In this document: positions 32,834-42,931 of the stretch, piece by piece | How positions within the stretch are numbered: position 1 is the first letter of the stretch | How the letters are laid out: each line of letters starts with the position of its first letter | Source of the DNA: Bacteroidales bacterium | GTDB taxonomy: Bacteria; Bacteroidota; Bacteroidia; Bacteroidales; P3 | Reading direction: 5' to 3' | Assembly (NCBI GenBank): GCA_017522255.1 | Contig: JAFWZP010000075.1 | Span: 1 to 54,005, forward strand | Length of the DNA stretch: 54,005 nucleotides | Program-made: the position numbers and the translations under genes | Notes under the pieces: generated by a model | Databases searched by the model: none | Seen by the model: only the letters and a program-made list of their open reading frames with translations | What the model was told of the DNA's origin: nothing

Positions 32834-34878
32834 ACTAATTCTCCTCCTAATGTCTTTGCTATTGTTACTGGGGCAATCATATCTGCTCCATATTTGGTTA
32901 ATATGGTACCTATCTCTTTAATTGTAGCTCCGCTATCGAAGATATCATCAAGAAGAATAATTCTCTTGTTTTTGATTTCTTCAGGTTTTTCATAGTCGAA
33001 AGCATCTTTAATATTATCTCTTTTAGAATAAGCATTTTGATATATTTTTTGTTCTTTTGTAATTCTTGTTTTTTGCAAATTATGACTTATTGGCAATTTC
33101 AAAACACTTGCAAATTTTACTGCAAAATTTCTCACTAATTCTCCAGAATGAGTTGGTGGAACATAAACAATCATATCAAAATGCTGACTTCCAAAAGTCT
33201 TTCGAAATGCCTTAAGGGTTAATCTTAACAAGAAGTCTGGAAAATCACCACCATTCTCATATTTTGAGCGATGTATTGCATTTCCAACATTCGATACTCC
33301 ATAATAAGAGGCTGCAACACCATTTACCATTTTCGAACCTTTAGTTTCTACATCTAATATAGGAAAATATGTTTCCCTAAACTCTTTAAGTCTATCAACC
33401 CATTGCTGATTAATAAAAATGTTTATTGGGATAAGATTGGTATTATCACAATTATTATATGACTCAGATGTTTCATTGTCTAAAAAATCACAAAGAAATT
33501 GCATGCGAGGTTTTGTGGTATAAACATACTCTCGCATAGCATCTAAATCCTTTAACTTCGCAATTCGTAACTCCTCAAAAGATTTAGTATCTAATGGTTT
33601 TGCATTATATTGGTATTCATATTTTTTACTTTTACCATACAAAACCTCTTTAATAATGTTTTGTTCAATCAAATCGGATTTGATAACCCTAATCTGTGTT
33701 TGTTTGAGGTTACATGCTTTCATAAGATTTCGTTCACCAAGAGGTTCTATTTTTAATTTTTCTATTACACGTTCGTAATATTTTATAGCAGGTCGTCCCC
33801 CTTCAATAAACGATTTTGGTAATTTTAAATCCTCTTCAATTCCTCCTTTGTCTTTGCTTCCATTGTAGAATAAAATGATTGTAGTAGGTTTTCCATCGCG
33901 ACCTGCACGACCTATCTCTTGATAGTAATGAATTGGTGATGCTGGAATTTGCGTGTGAATAATAAACCGCACGTCAGGTTTGTCAATACCCATTCCCAAA
34001 GCATTGGTTGATACTACACATTTGTACTTATTGTCCATCAAATTGTTTTCGATTTCTTTCCGAGTATCTGCATCTAAACCTGCATTGTAATCAATGGCGT
34101 TTATTCCTACATATTTTAACCATTTTGCATAAACTTCGGTATCAACACGAGTTCCTGTATAAATAAAACCCGTACCATCAATATTATTTAAATTTTGTGC
34201 TAACCAAATCATTTTTTCATCTTCTGAGGAAACTTTAATTACATACAAATTAAAGTTTTTCCGACGCAAATCGCCTCGTATGGTCGTGATACTTCCTCCT
34301 ATTTGCCTTTCAATATCAGTTTGTACACGTTTCGTAGCAGTGGCAGTTGTAGCCAATATAGGCAAATGTTTAGGCAACAAATTTACCAAATTGATAATTC
34401 GTCGAAAAGCTGGTCGAAAATCGTGTCCCCAAACACTTATGGTGTGTGCTTCATCAACTACGATCATTGAAAGATTCATTTTCCGCGTAGCCTCAATCCA
34501 TTCTTGATTTTCTTGTCTTTCTGGTGCTATGTAAAGAATCTTTATTTTCCCACTTATGGCATCTTGGATGTTTTGGGTGTTTTCTTCTGATGTTTGCTCT
34601 GAATTTATGTATCTTGCTGAAATACCTTTATTGTTCAGTGCTTTCACTTGGTCTCGCATCAAAGCTATTAAAGGTGAAAACACAATAGTAATTCCTTTAA
34701 ATTGCGTTGCAGGGAACTGATAGCATAACGATTTGCCAAATCCTGTTCTTTGAATCATAAGTATGCGACTACCATTCAAAATTTTGTCAATAGCTTTCCA
34801 TTGATCATCGTAAAAATGATCTATTCCAAAAGTACTTTTTAATTTTATTTCTGCTTCTTGTCTTGTCATATTTGTCAT
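32830..34878 (-). CDS. RecQ-like helicase fused to a ComFC-like phosphoribosyltransferase
   Basis: Residues 1-345 are a superfamily 2 RecQ-type helicase: Walker A TGFGKS (45-50), DEAH (142-145), TTATAT (177-182), TNALGMGIDKPDVR (291-304) and QEIGRAGRDG (320-329). A winged-helix-like middle (about 360-430) follows. The RecQ zinc site is decayed: at 461-480 only Cys477 of the usual CxNCxxC cluster is clear. Residues about 500-682 form a type I phosphoribosyltransferase domain with the PRPP loop ILLDDIFDSGATIKE (641-655), like ComFC. The 682-residue fusion overlaps the DprA-like gene by four bases. Helicase, ComFC-like domain and DprA together recall competence functions; genome defence is the alternative I favour, as inference. 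Confidence 0.88.
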   Translation of the reverse strand: MTNMTRQEAEIKLKSTFGIDHFYDDQWKAIDKILNGSRILMIQRTGFGKSLCYQFPATQFKGITIVFSPLIALMRDQVKALNNKGISARYINSEQTSEENTQNIQDAISGKIKILYIAPERQENQEWIEATRKMNLSMIVVDEAHTISVWGHDFRPAFRRIINLVNLLPKHLPILATTATATKRVQTDIERQIGGSITTIRGDLRRKNFNLYVIKVSSEDEKMIWLAQNLNNIDGTGFIYTGTRVDTEVYAKWLKYVGINAIDYNAGLDADTRKEIENNLMDNKYKCVVSTNALGMGIDKPDVRFIIHTQIPASPIHYYQEIGRAGRDGKPTTIILFYNGSKDKGGIEEDLKLPKSFIEGGRPAIKYYERVIEKLKIEPLGERNLMKACNLKQTQIRVIKSDLIEQNIIKEVLYGKSKKYEYQYNAKPLDTKSFEELRIAKLKDLDAMREYVYTTKPRMQFLCDFLDNETSESYNNCDNTNLIPINIFINQQWVDRLKEFRETYFPILDVETKGSKMVNGVAASYYGVSNVGNAIHRSKYENGGDFPDFLLRLTLKAFRKTFGSQHFDMIVYVPPTHSGELVRNFAVKFASVLKLPISHNLQKTRITKEQKIYQNAYSKRDNIKDAFDYEKPEEIKNKRIILLDDIFDSGATIKEIGTILTKYGADMIAPVTIAKTLGGELV

Positions 34879-35115
34879 TTTAGTACGATTATGGGATTCC
34901 TTTTGAAATCAGAATAATATCTAAAGAATTCTATTATTAGAAAGATAGCAAGCATTCACATTGAAATTTATACAAACAATTATTCCAAAAAAATCCACAA
35001 TTTTCATTACTACTGCACGAAAAACCTAAATATTTATAGATGAAAGATAATAAATTGATAGTCAGTATTTTTTTTGTATTTTCTGTTTTTTTTACATATT
35101 ATTTTCTGTTTGTTT
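34879..35115 (-). other. Long untranslated leader of the RecQ-PRTase operon
   Basis: About 237 bases separate the predicted start point from the ATG, much longer than other leaders here. The stretch is AT-rich and contains no open frame I can support and no aptamer I recognise. It also includes the upstream side of the operon's intergenic space; nothing else is visible. Confidence 0.45.
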
Positions 35116-35122
35116 CAGTTTG

Positions 35123-35153
35123 CAAAGTTACAAACATTTTCGGAAACAACAAA
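35123..35153 (-). promoter_or_regulatory. Promoter of the RecQ-PRTase/DprA operon
   Basis: The minus strand reads TTTG (35150-35153), 19 bases, TAACTTTG (35123-35130), an exact match to the Bacteroidetes consensus and spacing. Confidence 0.7.
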
Positions 35154-35295
35154 GGATTTTAATATTTTATTTTCGGAATTATAAATACGCAATACGTACC
35201 CCTATTTTTCAGATGCTTGGGAATAAAATCAAATCTCTCTATTATAAAACTTCTCCAACCACACATATAAAATTGCTTTTTAGCACAGTATTTCT

Positions 35296-35380
35296 ATATC
35301 CCAAGGCTTGGGATATTCGTCTCAAGCCTTGGGATATATATTTCAAGGCTTGAAATATTCGTCCCAAGCCTTGGGATATA
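35296..35380. repeat. 21-bp-phased repeat array F (CCCAAGGCTTGGG)
   Basis: Four palindromes have centres at 35306, 35327, 35348 and 35369, exactly 21 bp apart. Cores alternate CAAGGCTTG, CAAGCCTTG, CAAGGCTTG, CAAGCCTTG, each flanked by CC/GG or TT/AA and AT-rich ends (GGGATAT). The array lies between the divergent promoters of the RecQ-PRTase operon and the giant surface protein. The rest of 34879-35717 has only promoters and AT-rich sequence. Confidence 0.85.
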
Positions 35381-35627
35381 TTTTATATGTAGTATTAAGG
35401 AAGTTTTATAGCGGTAATAAAAAACTTTTTTGGTGGGTGTAGCAAGAAATACCGGCACAAGCCGGGCGGCACAACATGGGGGGGCGTATTGGTGTAAATC
35501 GGTAGTAAGAAATAATATAGTTGCCATAAGATGTAATTGTATTGGATAGTAATAATATTTTGCATAAATTACTACCTGCGAAGTCTTAAGGCTTGATTTG
35601 CTTCTGGAAAATTATGATAGAAAATAT

Positions 35628-35658
35628 TTGTGTATATTAGAAAAAAATAGTATTTTTG
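35628..35658 (+). promoter_or_regulatory. Promoter of the giant T9SS protein gene
   Basis: TTTG (35628-35631), 19 bases, TATTTTTG (35651-35658) match the consensus exactly. The start point would fall at about 35665, at the first base of a perfect palindrome. Confidence 0.7.
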
Positions 35659-35664
35659 CCGTGT

Positions 35665-35684
35665 TTATCTTACGCGTAAGATAA
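35665..35684 (+). promoter_or_regulatory. Perfect 20-bp palindrome at the predicted transcription start
   Basis: TTATCTTACGCGTAAGATAA is a perfect 10+10 dyad beginning seven bases after the -7 box. It could be an operator for a dimeric repressor or a 5' stabilising hairpin of the mRNA. Confidence 0.6.
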
Positions 35685-35717
35685 AGTTAAAAATGGATTA
35701 ATTAAAAAGCTATAGTT

Positions 35718-38700
35718 ATGAAAAATAAATTATTACGAGGAGTATTGTTGGCTTATGCATTATTATTCTCGATAGTAACGAAGGGGCAAAATTGGAGCGA
35801 TTATGTCTTTAGTACTGCTATTGATACTACCAAATGGCATGATATAAGTGTTGGATCTACCACAATTATTGGTTCTAATGTTAATGACACAGCCACAGGA
35901 TTGTTGGATATAGGATTTAATTTCTTTTTTGGTAATAGTTATTACAATAAGTTTAGTGTTACAGAAAATGGTTCGTTAGGTTTAGGTAATATTGCCATAG
36001 GTTCGGTAGGTAATTCGGGAACCTTTGGCTACTACACTACGTCTATACCTAAGATTTCGCCTTTTGCACGTGATAATGCTACCGGGACTACCGGTTATGT
36101 AAAATATAAACTTGTAGGTCAGGCTCCAAACAGGGTGTTGGTGGTGGAATATTATATTACCATACCCATCACTATTTCCTTTCAGATACAGTTGTTTGAG
36201 GGTAGCAACGATGTAATAATGGTTTATGGCAATACCAATCAGGGTGCTAACACCTATTATCAAGTAGGAATGGGCGATATAGATGGATGTTACCTGATAG
36301 ATACTGACGATAATACATCGCATTTTTATGCAACCTCACATTATAATATTCAAAATACCACCATACCTGCTTCTTATCGCTATTATAAGTATGCATGGCA
36401 GCCTGCTTTGTGTCCAATGCCTATCAATATTATATCGGTATCGTTTGATGATGCTATTGCATTGTATTGGGACAATTTGCAGGGATATAATCCGCAGGGG
36501 TATTTGGTCGATTATGCTGTTACGGGTACAAATGATTGGCATACGATGCAAACAAACTCTACTACTAATTGTACTATTCCCAATCTTTTGCCATCTCAAT
36601 CGTATGACATTAATATAAGGGCATTATGCTTAGGCGGTGATGTGAGTGATACCCTTAGCTTGCATTACCGTACTGTTTGCACAAATAACTTGCCTATACC
36701 TTTTACGGACAATTTTGAGGGATATACTTTTGCTCAAACCATTGATCTGCCTACTTGTAGTTGGTATACTCTTACTAGCTCTACTTCTTCTACAATAGGA
36801 CGACCTACATTGTATACTTCTACATCTTCGGGTAGTGTCAATACTTGTATGAAACTTAGTACATCGGGCGAATATTACTTTATTACATATCCTATCGATA
36901 TAATGGATAATCCTTTGCAATCGTTGCAAATATCATTTAGGGCTTATTCTTCTTTGCTGGGCAATACCAAGATGGTGGTAGGGGTAACAAAATCGGTAAT
37001 GAATTTTCAAAGTCCCGATTTATCGTCATTTTATCCTATAGACACATTAGATTTAGACGACCAATGGCAGCAATGGGATGTTAGTTTGGCCGATTATCCT
37101 ATTGATAGTACGGGTAGTTATATAGCCATGCGTTGTTATTCTATACAGGGTACACAAACAGTATACTTAGATGATGTAGAGGTTATGCCCATACCCTCGT
37201 GTCAACGACCTGCAATGCTTGAGGTGTTCGAAAATTCATCTACAAGTTTGGGATTGCGATGGAATGTAGTGGAAGGCAATGATGAATATGAGGTGGTGTA
37301 TGGATTGCATGGGTTAGACCCCAACAATCCTACCAATAATTTTTATGTGATGGATACTGCTGTTCTTTTGGAAGATTTGATAGCGGATACTACGTATGAC
37401 ATATATGTGCGAACATTATGTGGTGATGGAGGTGTAAGTCGTTGGAGAGGTCCTCTAACAGTAACTACAGGTAAAATAAATATACCTACTTCGGGTATGG
37501 TAGATATGTATACATGTAATGCTATGGTTAGCTATAGTGTTCCCTCATCTTCAACTTATACCAATAAATCTATTATTACATTGTATTCCACATCGCCTGA
37601 TATGGCGTTTGAAATAAATGGTTCGGTGCAATTTAGCAATTCATCATCTAATAGTATGTTGTATATATTTGATGGCCCCGATACTAATGCACCTATTATA
37701 TATTCTATCAATATTGTTGATAACGATATAAATGTAGTCTCATCCGAGGCTTCTGTTACTATTTTGATATATAATAAATATAGTAGATTGAGGTCGGTTG
37801 CATTAGATGTTAATTGTGTGGCGCCATCTGAGTGTAGCCTTATCAATGATATAACAGCACAGGTAGATGGTAGGTCTGCTTTATTTAGATGGTATCATCA
37901 AGGCGAAATATCCAATATTATGGCATATAATTATCGAATGATGCAAGGCGAAACAATAGTGGATAGTGGTACAACATCTCTGCATTATAAATTATTATCA
38001 GGTTTGTCATTTGATACTTTATATACTTTTATGGTGCGTGCCAAGTGTAACGATGGTTCCTATACTCAGTGGAAAGAGAAAACTTTAAAAATTTCAGGAA
38101 GTGTATTTATTGGTAATGATTTATCTTCATATAATTATTATATTCCTGTTGCACCTCGAATGCAGTATAATTATAGTCAGCAATTGGTTCTTTCGTCCGA
38201 AATAGGAGAGCCGGGAATGATAACCGGTTTGACTTTTTTTATACGTGGCAACAACATCGCCAATGATACTATAGAAAGGAGTATTGATGTATATCTTGGA
38301 CAAACATACATGAATGATTGTGTGACTTTTGAAACCAATAATATGCATCTTGTATATAGTGGGTCTTTTGTTGCTAATGGAAATGAATGTAAAATAGTGT
38401 TTGATTCTGCATTTTATTATAATGGTTACGATAATTTGCTTATAGCAGTTGACGACAATTCAGTTTCATCAATAGGGGAATATCATACTTTTGAAACACA
38501 CATAGTTGATCATAATACTTTGTACAAGCAAAGCAGTAGCGATATATTGCCTTCAATGCTTCAATCTTTGATAGGAATTAATACAGCGCGTTATCGCAAC
38601 AATATGTTGATAGATATAGATAGAAGTGGACAATGTATTTCGCCATACATTTATGTAATGAACAGAGATACTGGGAGTATAGATATATTATGTACACAGG

Positions 38701-41700
38701 GTAATGCCGAAAGTCATTGGATAGTATCGTACAAAGAGAAATATGCTATGCAGTGGGTGGTGGTTGATACTATAGCAGTAAGCGACGATATATATGTAAT
38801 AAGTGGTCTTACTCCAAATACAACATATCACATAAAAGTAGAAGCAATGTGTAATAATGGAAATAAAAGTCGCATAATAACTGCTTCTACTACTTGTTTG
38901 CCTATAACAGAATTGCCATATTACGAAAGTTTTGATAGCTATACAGACAATACACTTCCTTGTTGGAATACTTATTCGGTCGAAGATACAGCATCGTATG
39001 TGGTGGTAAAGAACAATAATTTTCCTCTTACTGGACCCGGAGCATTGCATATACGATCTGCATTAAACACTTGTTCGGTCGCTATATTGCCTAAATTTGC
39101 TACTTCTATCGATAGTTTATATATTACTTTTGCTCTACGTAAGGCATATAGTGATAATGTGATGTCTGAAATAGAGGTAGGTATAGTAGAAGACCTTGAT
39201 GCAGTGCAAACATTTCAAAGAGTTGCTATAGTGCGAGCTACATCTGCTTCGAATTGGGAATACCACACTATATCTTTTGAAAACTATCTTGGGCAAGGAG
39301 GATACATAGCACTCTATACGAGAGATAGAAACACTTCGGTATACATTGATAATATTGAGGTGTCGAAAATTCAGAATTGTAGTCGTCCTACTGATATTGT
39401 AGTGGATAATATTGTTGGTACTTCGGTTGATGTGTCGTGGGTTGATGATAATGCAATGGAGTATATAATAGAGTATGGTACTTTTGGGTTCGAAAAAGGT
39501 TCGGGTACAATGCTATCAACAGTTAATACAACTATAATACTACAAAATTTATTACGTAATACATTGTATGATTTATATGTTCGTTCTGTGTGTTTTGATG
39601 GTGATACAAGTTTATATTTTTATCCTATTTCATTCAGGTCTGAGTGTGGTTCGATGATGCAGTTGCCTTATCAAGAGAATTTTGATGATTATGCAAGTGT
39701 CAGCCAGATGCAAATGCCTAATTGTTGGCATTATGGAAGTCTAATAGGAACAAATGCGTCTAATTTAAAATATCCATACATTGACTACGAAAATGATGCA
39801 AATGGTCATGGTGCATCAATAAGGTTGGGTACAAACAGAACTTCGTATCAGTCGAATACCTACTATTCTTATTTTACACTTTTGCCTATCGATTCTACAT
39901 CGTATGGAGCACGCGAATTTATGCTCGATTTTAAGGTGAAGAGAATGAAAGAAGCCGTTTCTGTTGATAATAAATTGTTGTTAGGTGTGATGACTGACCC
40001 CGATTCGATACAGACTTTTGTATGTGTGGATACTATTTATTGTACTGCCGATACAGGAGTATGGCAACGCTTTAGTGAAGTGAATCTTTATAATTATTTA
40101 GGGCAAGGAAAGTATATTACGTTCCTTACTAGAACATCAGGCTCGTATATTTCGGATTTTTGTATAGATGATATAGTAGTAAATTTGATACCAAGTTGCT
40201 ATAAACCTATTGATGTGCATGTAACAACTGTTACACATTCTTCTGTATCTATAGCTTGGACCGAACGAAATGTTGCAACTAATTGGGTTATAGAGTATGG
40301 TGAGGCTGGGTTTGTACCTGGAACAGGTTTGTTGGAATTTACTTCTTCTAATCCATGCACTATAATAGGATTACAACCAAATACCATGTATGATTTTTAT
40401 GTGCGTTCGATATGTGGAATGGGTGATACTAGTAATTATTCTTATTTATTGACAACTATCACAGGGCAAGTGCCGGCTACGATGCCTTATAGTTATGATT
40501 TTGAAACCGACGACGAATGCGATAAATGGTATTCAATCTCTAATGGTTTATCGCAATGGAATCGAGGTGATGCTATTGTAGCAGAGGGTTTATATTCAAT
40601 GTATATATCGGCTGATGGCGGTGTTAGTAATAGCACACAAAATACTATTGTCAATGCTTCGATACATCGAGATATTGATTTTGGAATAGTTGATACTGCA
40701 GTGTCTATTTCTTTCAAAGCAAGGGTTGGGGGAAACCCTTCGGCTAATACTGATGGATTGATGGTATTTTTGTTGGATTCGATGATTATACCACAATCTT
40801 CATTTTCGCCACAAACAACGCCTTGGGGACATATAGATAGTCTTGAAACTATAGGACGAGTAATAAGAGGTACTAATACGTACAATGATTATTACTACGA
40901 ACTAGACGAAGTGTCGGGAGTAAAACGCTTAGTTTTTTTCTATTATAACCAATCTTCGGATTATTATGTAGGTTATCCTGCTTCGGTTGATGACATAACT
41001 ATAGATTATATTTCTTGTGCATATCCTTCTAATATAGTAGTGAATGAGGTATATTCATCATTTGCCAATATATCGTGGACAGGTAGTGCATCAGGATATT
41101 ATTTATATTATCGTAGAGATAATCAAAATTATTTTGATTCGGTATATACTACCGATAATTATGTAACACTTACAGGTTTGCAACCCGATGAGAGATACAC
41201 CTATGCGTTGAGGTCGGTATGTGGTAATCAGTTGAGTAGTATTTCAGAGTTAGGAGAATTTGTAACTTTACAAGAGTTGGCTCAACTTCCATACTATTGT
41301 GGATTTGAACCTACAGAGAGCGAAAGTGCTAAATGGCGATTATACAACGGGAATGCACAAAACAAATGGTGTATAGATACGGCTGTGAGATCTTTGGGAA
41401 ATTATTCGTTGTATGTGTCAGATAGTGATGGTGCTACTAATACTTGCAATACCCAGCACCCATCTGTTGTGTGGGCTTATCGTGATTTTTATTTTCCTAT
41501 TGTTCCCGAAACGGAGAGTTTTGGATTATCGTTTTCGTGGAAATGTAATGGAGGAGATTATCGAAATAACCTTAAGGTGTTTATGGGGCCTCCAGCTGAA
41601 GTATGTGGAGGTGAAACGATTACAGCGATTGTTCCGAATGATGCAGTATTACTCGCCGAGTTGAATGTTGAATTTTATTTTGATGAATTCTATATAGTGT

Positions 41701-42911
41701 TGGATGCCGAAAATTATGCAGGAACTATACAACGATTATACTTCTGTTGGCAAAATAGTGTTGTTGTTTCGGGTAATATTCAGCCTCCTGTTATAGATAG
41801 AGTACGCATATCTTCGTCTGTTAATGGTTGTGTGATGCCTCAGATTATGGTAGATTCGTTATATACTTCGGCTGTGCTTTCGTGGAACGAACCAGGTAGA
41901 TATGTAATAAGTTATAAACAACAAGATTCTGATGTATGGAGTTCTGAGGTTGAAACTACTGTTAATTCTTATACTATTAATAATTTGATTCCTGCTACAG
42001 TATATGACTACAAAGTATATAAAATATGCGATTCTGTTAATATATCGGCATGGGAAATTAGGTCTTTTACTACATTGCCGTTGCCTTGTCTGCCTCCGGA
42101 TAGTTTAATGGTAAATGATGTAGATTATACTTCAGTAGTACTTTCATGGACAAGTGAGTGGGATAACAACGAGTTATGGGAAGTATATTATGGTTATAGT
42201 ATGGAAACAAATATATGGGATACTATGGTAGTAAACACTCCTATGGTAAATTTAAATAATTTATATTCGGGCACACTATATAACGTTCGCATACGTTCTT
42301 ATTGTTCAGTAGACTCTAATTTTTATAGTCAGATTGGAGAATACATGTTTGTTACTAAGGTTTGTAAAGGTGTAGATAACGTTAATGTGGGTCATAGAAC
42401 GGAGAACTCCGCTATTATAACATGGACTCCGGGTGAGGGGCAAACCGATTGGGAAGTAGTAGTGGAAATAGAAGGTGTGGACGAAGCTAATAGTAACAAA
42501 ATAAGAGTTCATGGTACACCATCGTATTATGCCGATAATCTTATACATGATACATTGTATTATGTGTATGTAAGAAATATTTGCGATACAAATGTTTATA
42601 GTGCTTGGAGCGAAAAAGTGCAATTTCGCTCAGTATCCGAAACTATAGATGAAGTACATAATGTCAATAAACAAATGAAATTATATCCCAATCCTGCCGA
42701 AAATATGACAATGGTAGTGATTGATAATGTGGTTGGTTGTGTCGACTTTATAGTAACCAATGTAAATGGTAAAACGATGGTATCAGAACGCTTAATGTGT
42801 GATGGCGTTTTTGAAAAGTCTATAGATTTGGAACAATGGACAAATGGTGTCTATTTTGTAAAAGTATATAACGACGTATTTACAGCCACTCATAAGTTGA
42901 TAGTAAGATAA
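35718..42911 (+). CDS. Giant T9SS-secreted surface protein with many fibronectin-type repeats
   Basis: The 2397-residue protein begins with a signal peptide (MKNKLLRGVLLAYALLFSIVTKGQ). A beta-rich N-terminal unit covers about 24-230. Then about ten fibronectin-III-like modules alternate with MAM/choice-of-anchor-J-like domains. Each FN3 module ends in related text, for example TTYDIYVRTLCGDG, TLYDLYVRSVCFDG, TMYDFYVRSICGMG and TLYYVYVRNICDT. The MAM-like units open with LPYxExFDxY or similar and contain a YIDNIEV-like strand. The last 75 residues (KLYPNPAENMTMVVI to NGVYFVKVYNDVFTATHKLIVR) are a T9SS type A sorting domain. It is probably an adhesin or scaffold; no catalytic motif was seen. 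The ABC ATPase starts 20 bases after its stop. Confidence 0.9.
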   Translation: MKNKLLRGVLLAYALLFSIVTKGQNWSDYVFSTAIDTTKWHDISVGSTTIIGSNVNDTATGLLDIGFNFFFGNSYYNKFSVTENGSLGLGNIAIGSVGNSGTFGYYTTSIPKISPFARDNATGTTGYVKYKLVGQAPNRVLVVEYYITIPITISFQIQLFEGSNDVIMVYGNTNQGANTYYQVGMGDIDGCYLIDTDDNTSHFYATSHYNIQNTTIPASYRYYKYAWQPALCPMPINIISVSFDDAIALYWDNLQGYNPQGYLVDYAVTGTNDWHTMQTNSTTNCTIPNLLPSQSYDINIRALCLGGDVSDTLSLHYRTVCTNNLPIPFTDNFEGYTFAQTIDLPTCSWYTLTSSTSSTIGRPTLYTSTSSGSVNTCMKLSTSGEYYFITYPIDIMDNPLQSLQISFRAYSSLLGNTKMVVGVTKSVMNFQSPDLSSFYPIDTLDLDDQWQQWDVSLADYPIDSTGSYIAMRCYSIQGTQTVYLDDVEVMPIPSCQRPAMLEVFENSSTSLGLRWNVVEGNDEYEVVYGLHGLDPNNPTNNFYVMDTAVLLEDLIADTTYDIYVRTLCGDGGVSRWRGPLTVTTGKINIPTSGMVDMYTCNAMVSYSVPSSSTYTNKSIITLYSTSPDMAFEINGSVQFSNSSSNSMLYIFDGPDTNAPIIYSINIVDNDINVVSSEASVTILIYNKYSRLRSVALDVNCVAPSECSLINDITAQVDGRSALFRWYHQGEISNIMAYNYRMMQGETIVDSGTTSLHYKLLSGLSFDTLYTFMVRAKCNDGSYTQWKEKTLKISGSVFIGNDLSSYNYYIPVAPRMQYNYSQQLVLSSEIGEPGMITGLTFFIRGNNIANDTIERSIDVYLGQTYMNDCVTFETNNMHLVYSGSFVANGNECKIVFDSAFYYNGYDNLLIAVDDNSVSSIGEYHTFETHIVDHNTLYKQSSSDILPSMLQSLIGINTARYRNNMLIDIDRSGQCISPYIYVMNRDTGSIDILCTQGNAESHWIVSYKEKYAMQWVVVDTIAVSDDIYVISGLTPNTTYHIKVEAMCNNGNKSRIITASTTCLPITELPYYESFDSYTDNTLPCWNTYSVEDTASYVVVKNNNFPLTGPGALHIRSALNTCSVAILPKFATSIDSLYITFALRKAYSDNVMSEIEVGIVEDLDAVQTFQRVAIVRATSASNWEYHTISFENYLGQGGYIALYTRDRNTSVYIDNIEVSKIQNCSRPTDIVVDNIVGTSVDVSWVDDNAMEYIIEYGTFGFEKGSGTMLSTVNTTIILQNLLRNTLYDLYVRSVCFDGDTSLYFYPISFRSECGSMMQLPYQENFDDYASVSQMQMPNCWHYGSLIGTNASNLKYPYIDYENDANGHGASIRLGTNRTSYQSNTYYSYFTLLPIDSTSYGAREFMLDFKVKRMKEAVSVDNKLLLGVMTDPDSIQTFVCVDTIYCTADTGVWQRFSEVNLYNYLGQGKYITFLTRTSGSYISDFCIDDIVVNLIPSCYKPIDVHVTTVTHSSVSIAWTERNVATNWVIEYGEAGFVPGTGLLEFTSSNPCTIIGLQPNTMYDFYVRSICGMGDTSNYSYLLTTITGQVPATMPYSYDFETDDECDKWYSISNGLSQWNRGDAIVAEGLYSMYISADGGVSNSTQNTIVNASIHRDIDFGIVDTAVSISFKARVGGNPSANTDGLMVFLLDSMIIPQSSFSPQTTPWGHIDSLETIGRVIRGTNTYNDYYYELDEVSGVKRLVFFYYNQSSDYYVGYPASVDDITIDYISCAYPSNIVVNEVYSSFANISWTGSASGYYLYYRRDNQNYFDSVYTTDNYVTLTGLQPDERYTYALRSVCGNQLSSISELGEFVTLQELAQLPYYCGFEPTESESAKWRLYNGNAQNKWCIDTAVRSLGNYSLYVSDSDGATNTCNTQHPSVVWAYRDFYFPIVPETESFGLSFSWKCNGGDYRNNLKVFMGPPAEVCGGETITAIVPNDAVLLAELNVEFYFDEFYIVLDAENYAGTIQRLYFCWQNSVVVSGNIQPPVIDRVRISSSVNGCVMPQIMVDSLYTSAVLSWNEPGRYVISYKQQDSDVWSSEVETTVNSYTINNLIPATVYDYKVYKICDSVNISAWEIRSFTTLPLPCLPPDSLMVNDVDYTSVVLSWTSEWDNNELWEVYYGYSMETNIWDTMVVNTPMVNLNNLYSGTLYNVRIRSYCSVDSNFYSQIGEYMFVTKVCKGVDNVNVGHRTENSAIITWTPGEGQTDWEVVVEIEGVDEANSNKIRVHGTPSYYADNLIHDTLYYVYVRNICDTNVYSAWSEKVQFRSVSETIDEVHNVNKQMKLYPNPAENMTMVVIDNVVGCVDFIVTNVNGKTMVSERLMCDGVFEKSIDLEQWTNGVYFVKVYNDVFTATHKLIVR

Positions 42912-42931
42912 AAATAATAGAATATATAGTT

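Noticed and set aside
35294-35527. Minus-strand frame with a seven-residue repeat (PRLGTNI-like)
   Set aside because: The seven-residue period is just the 21-bp DNA palindrome array read as codons.
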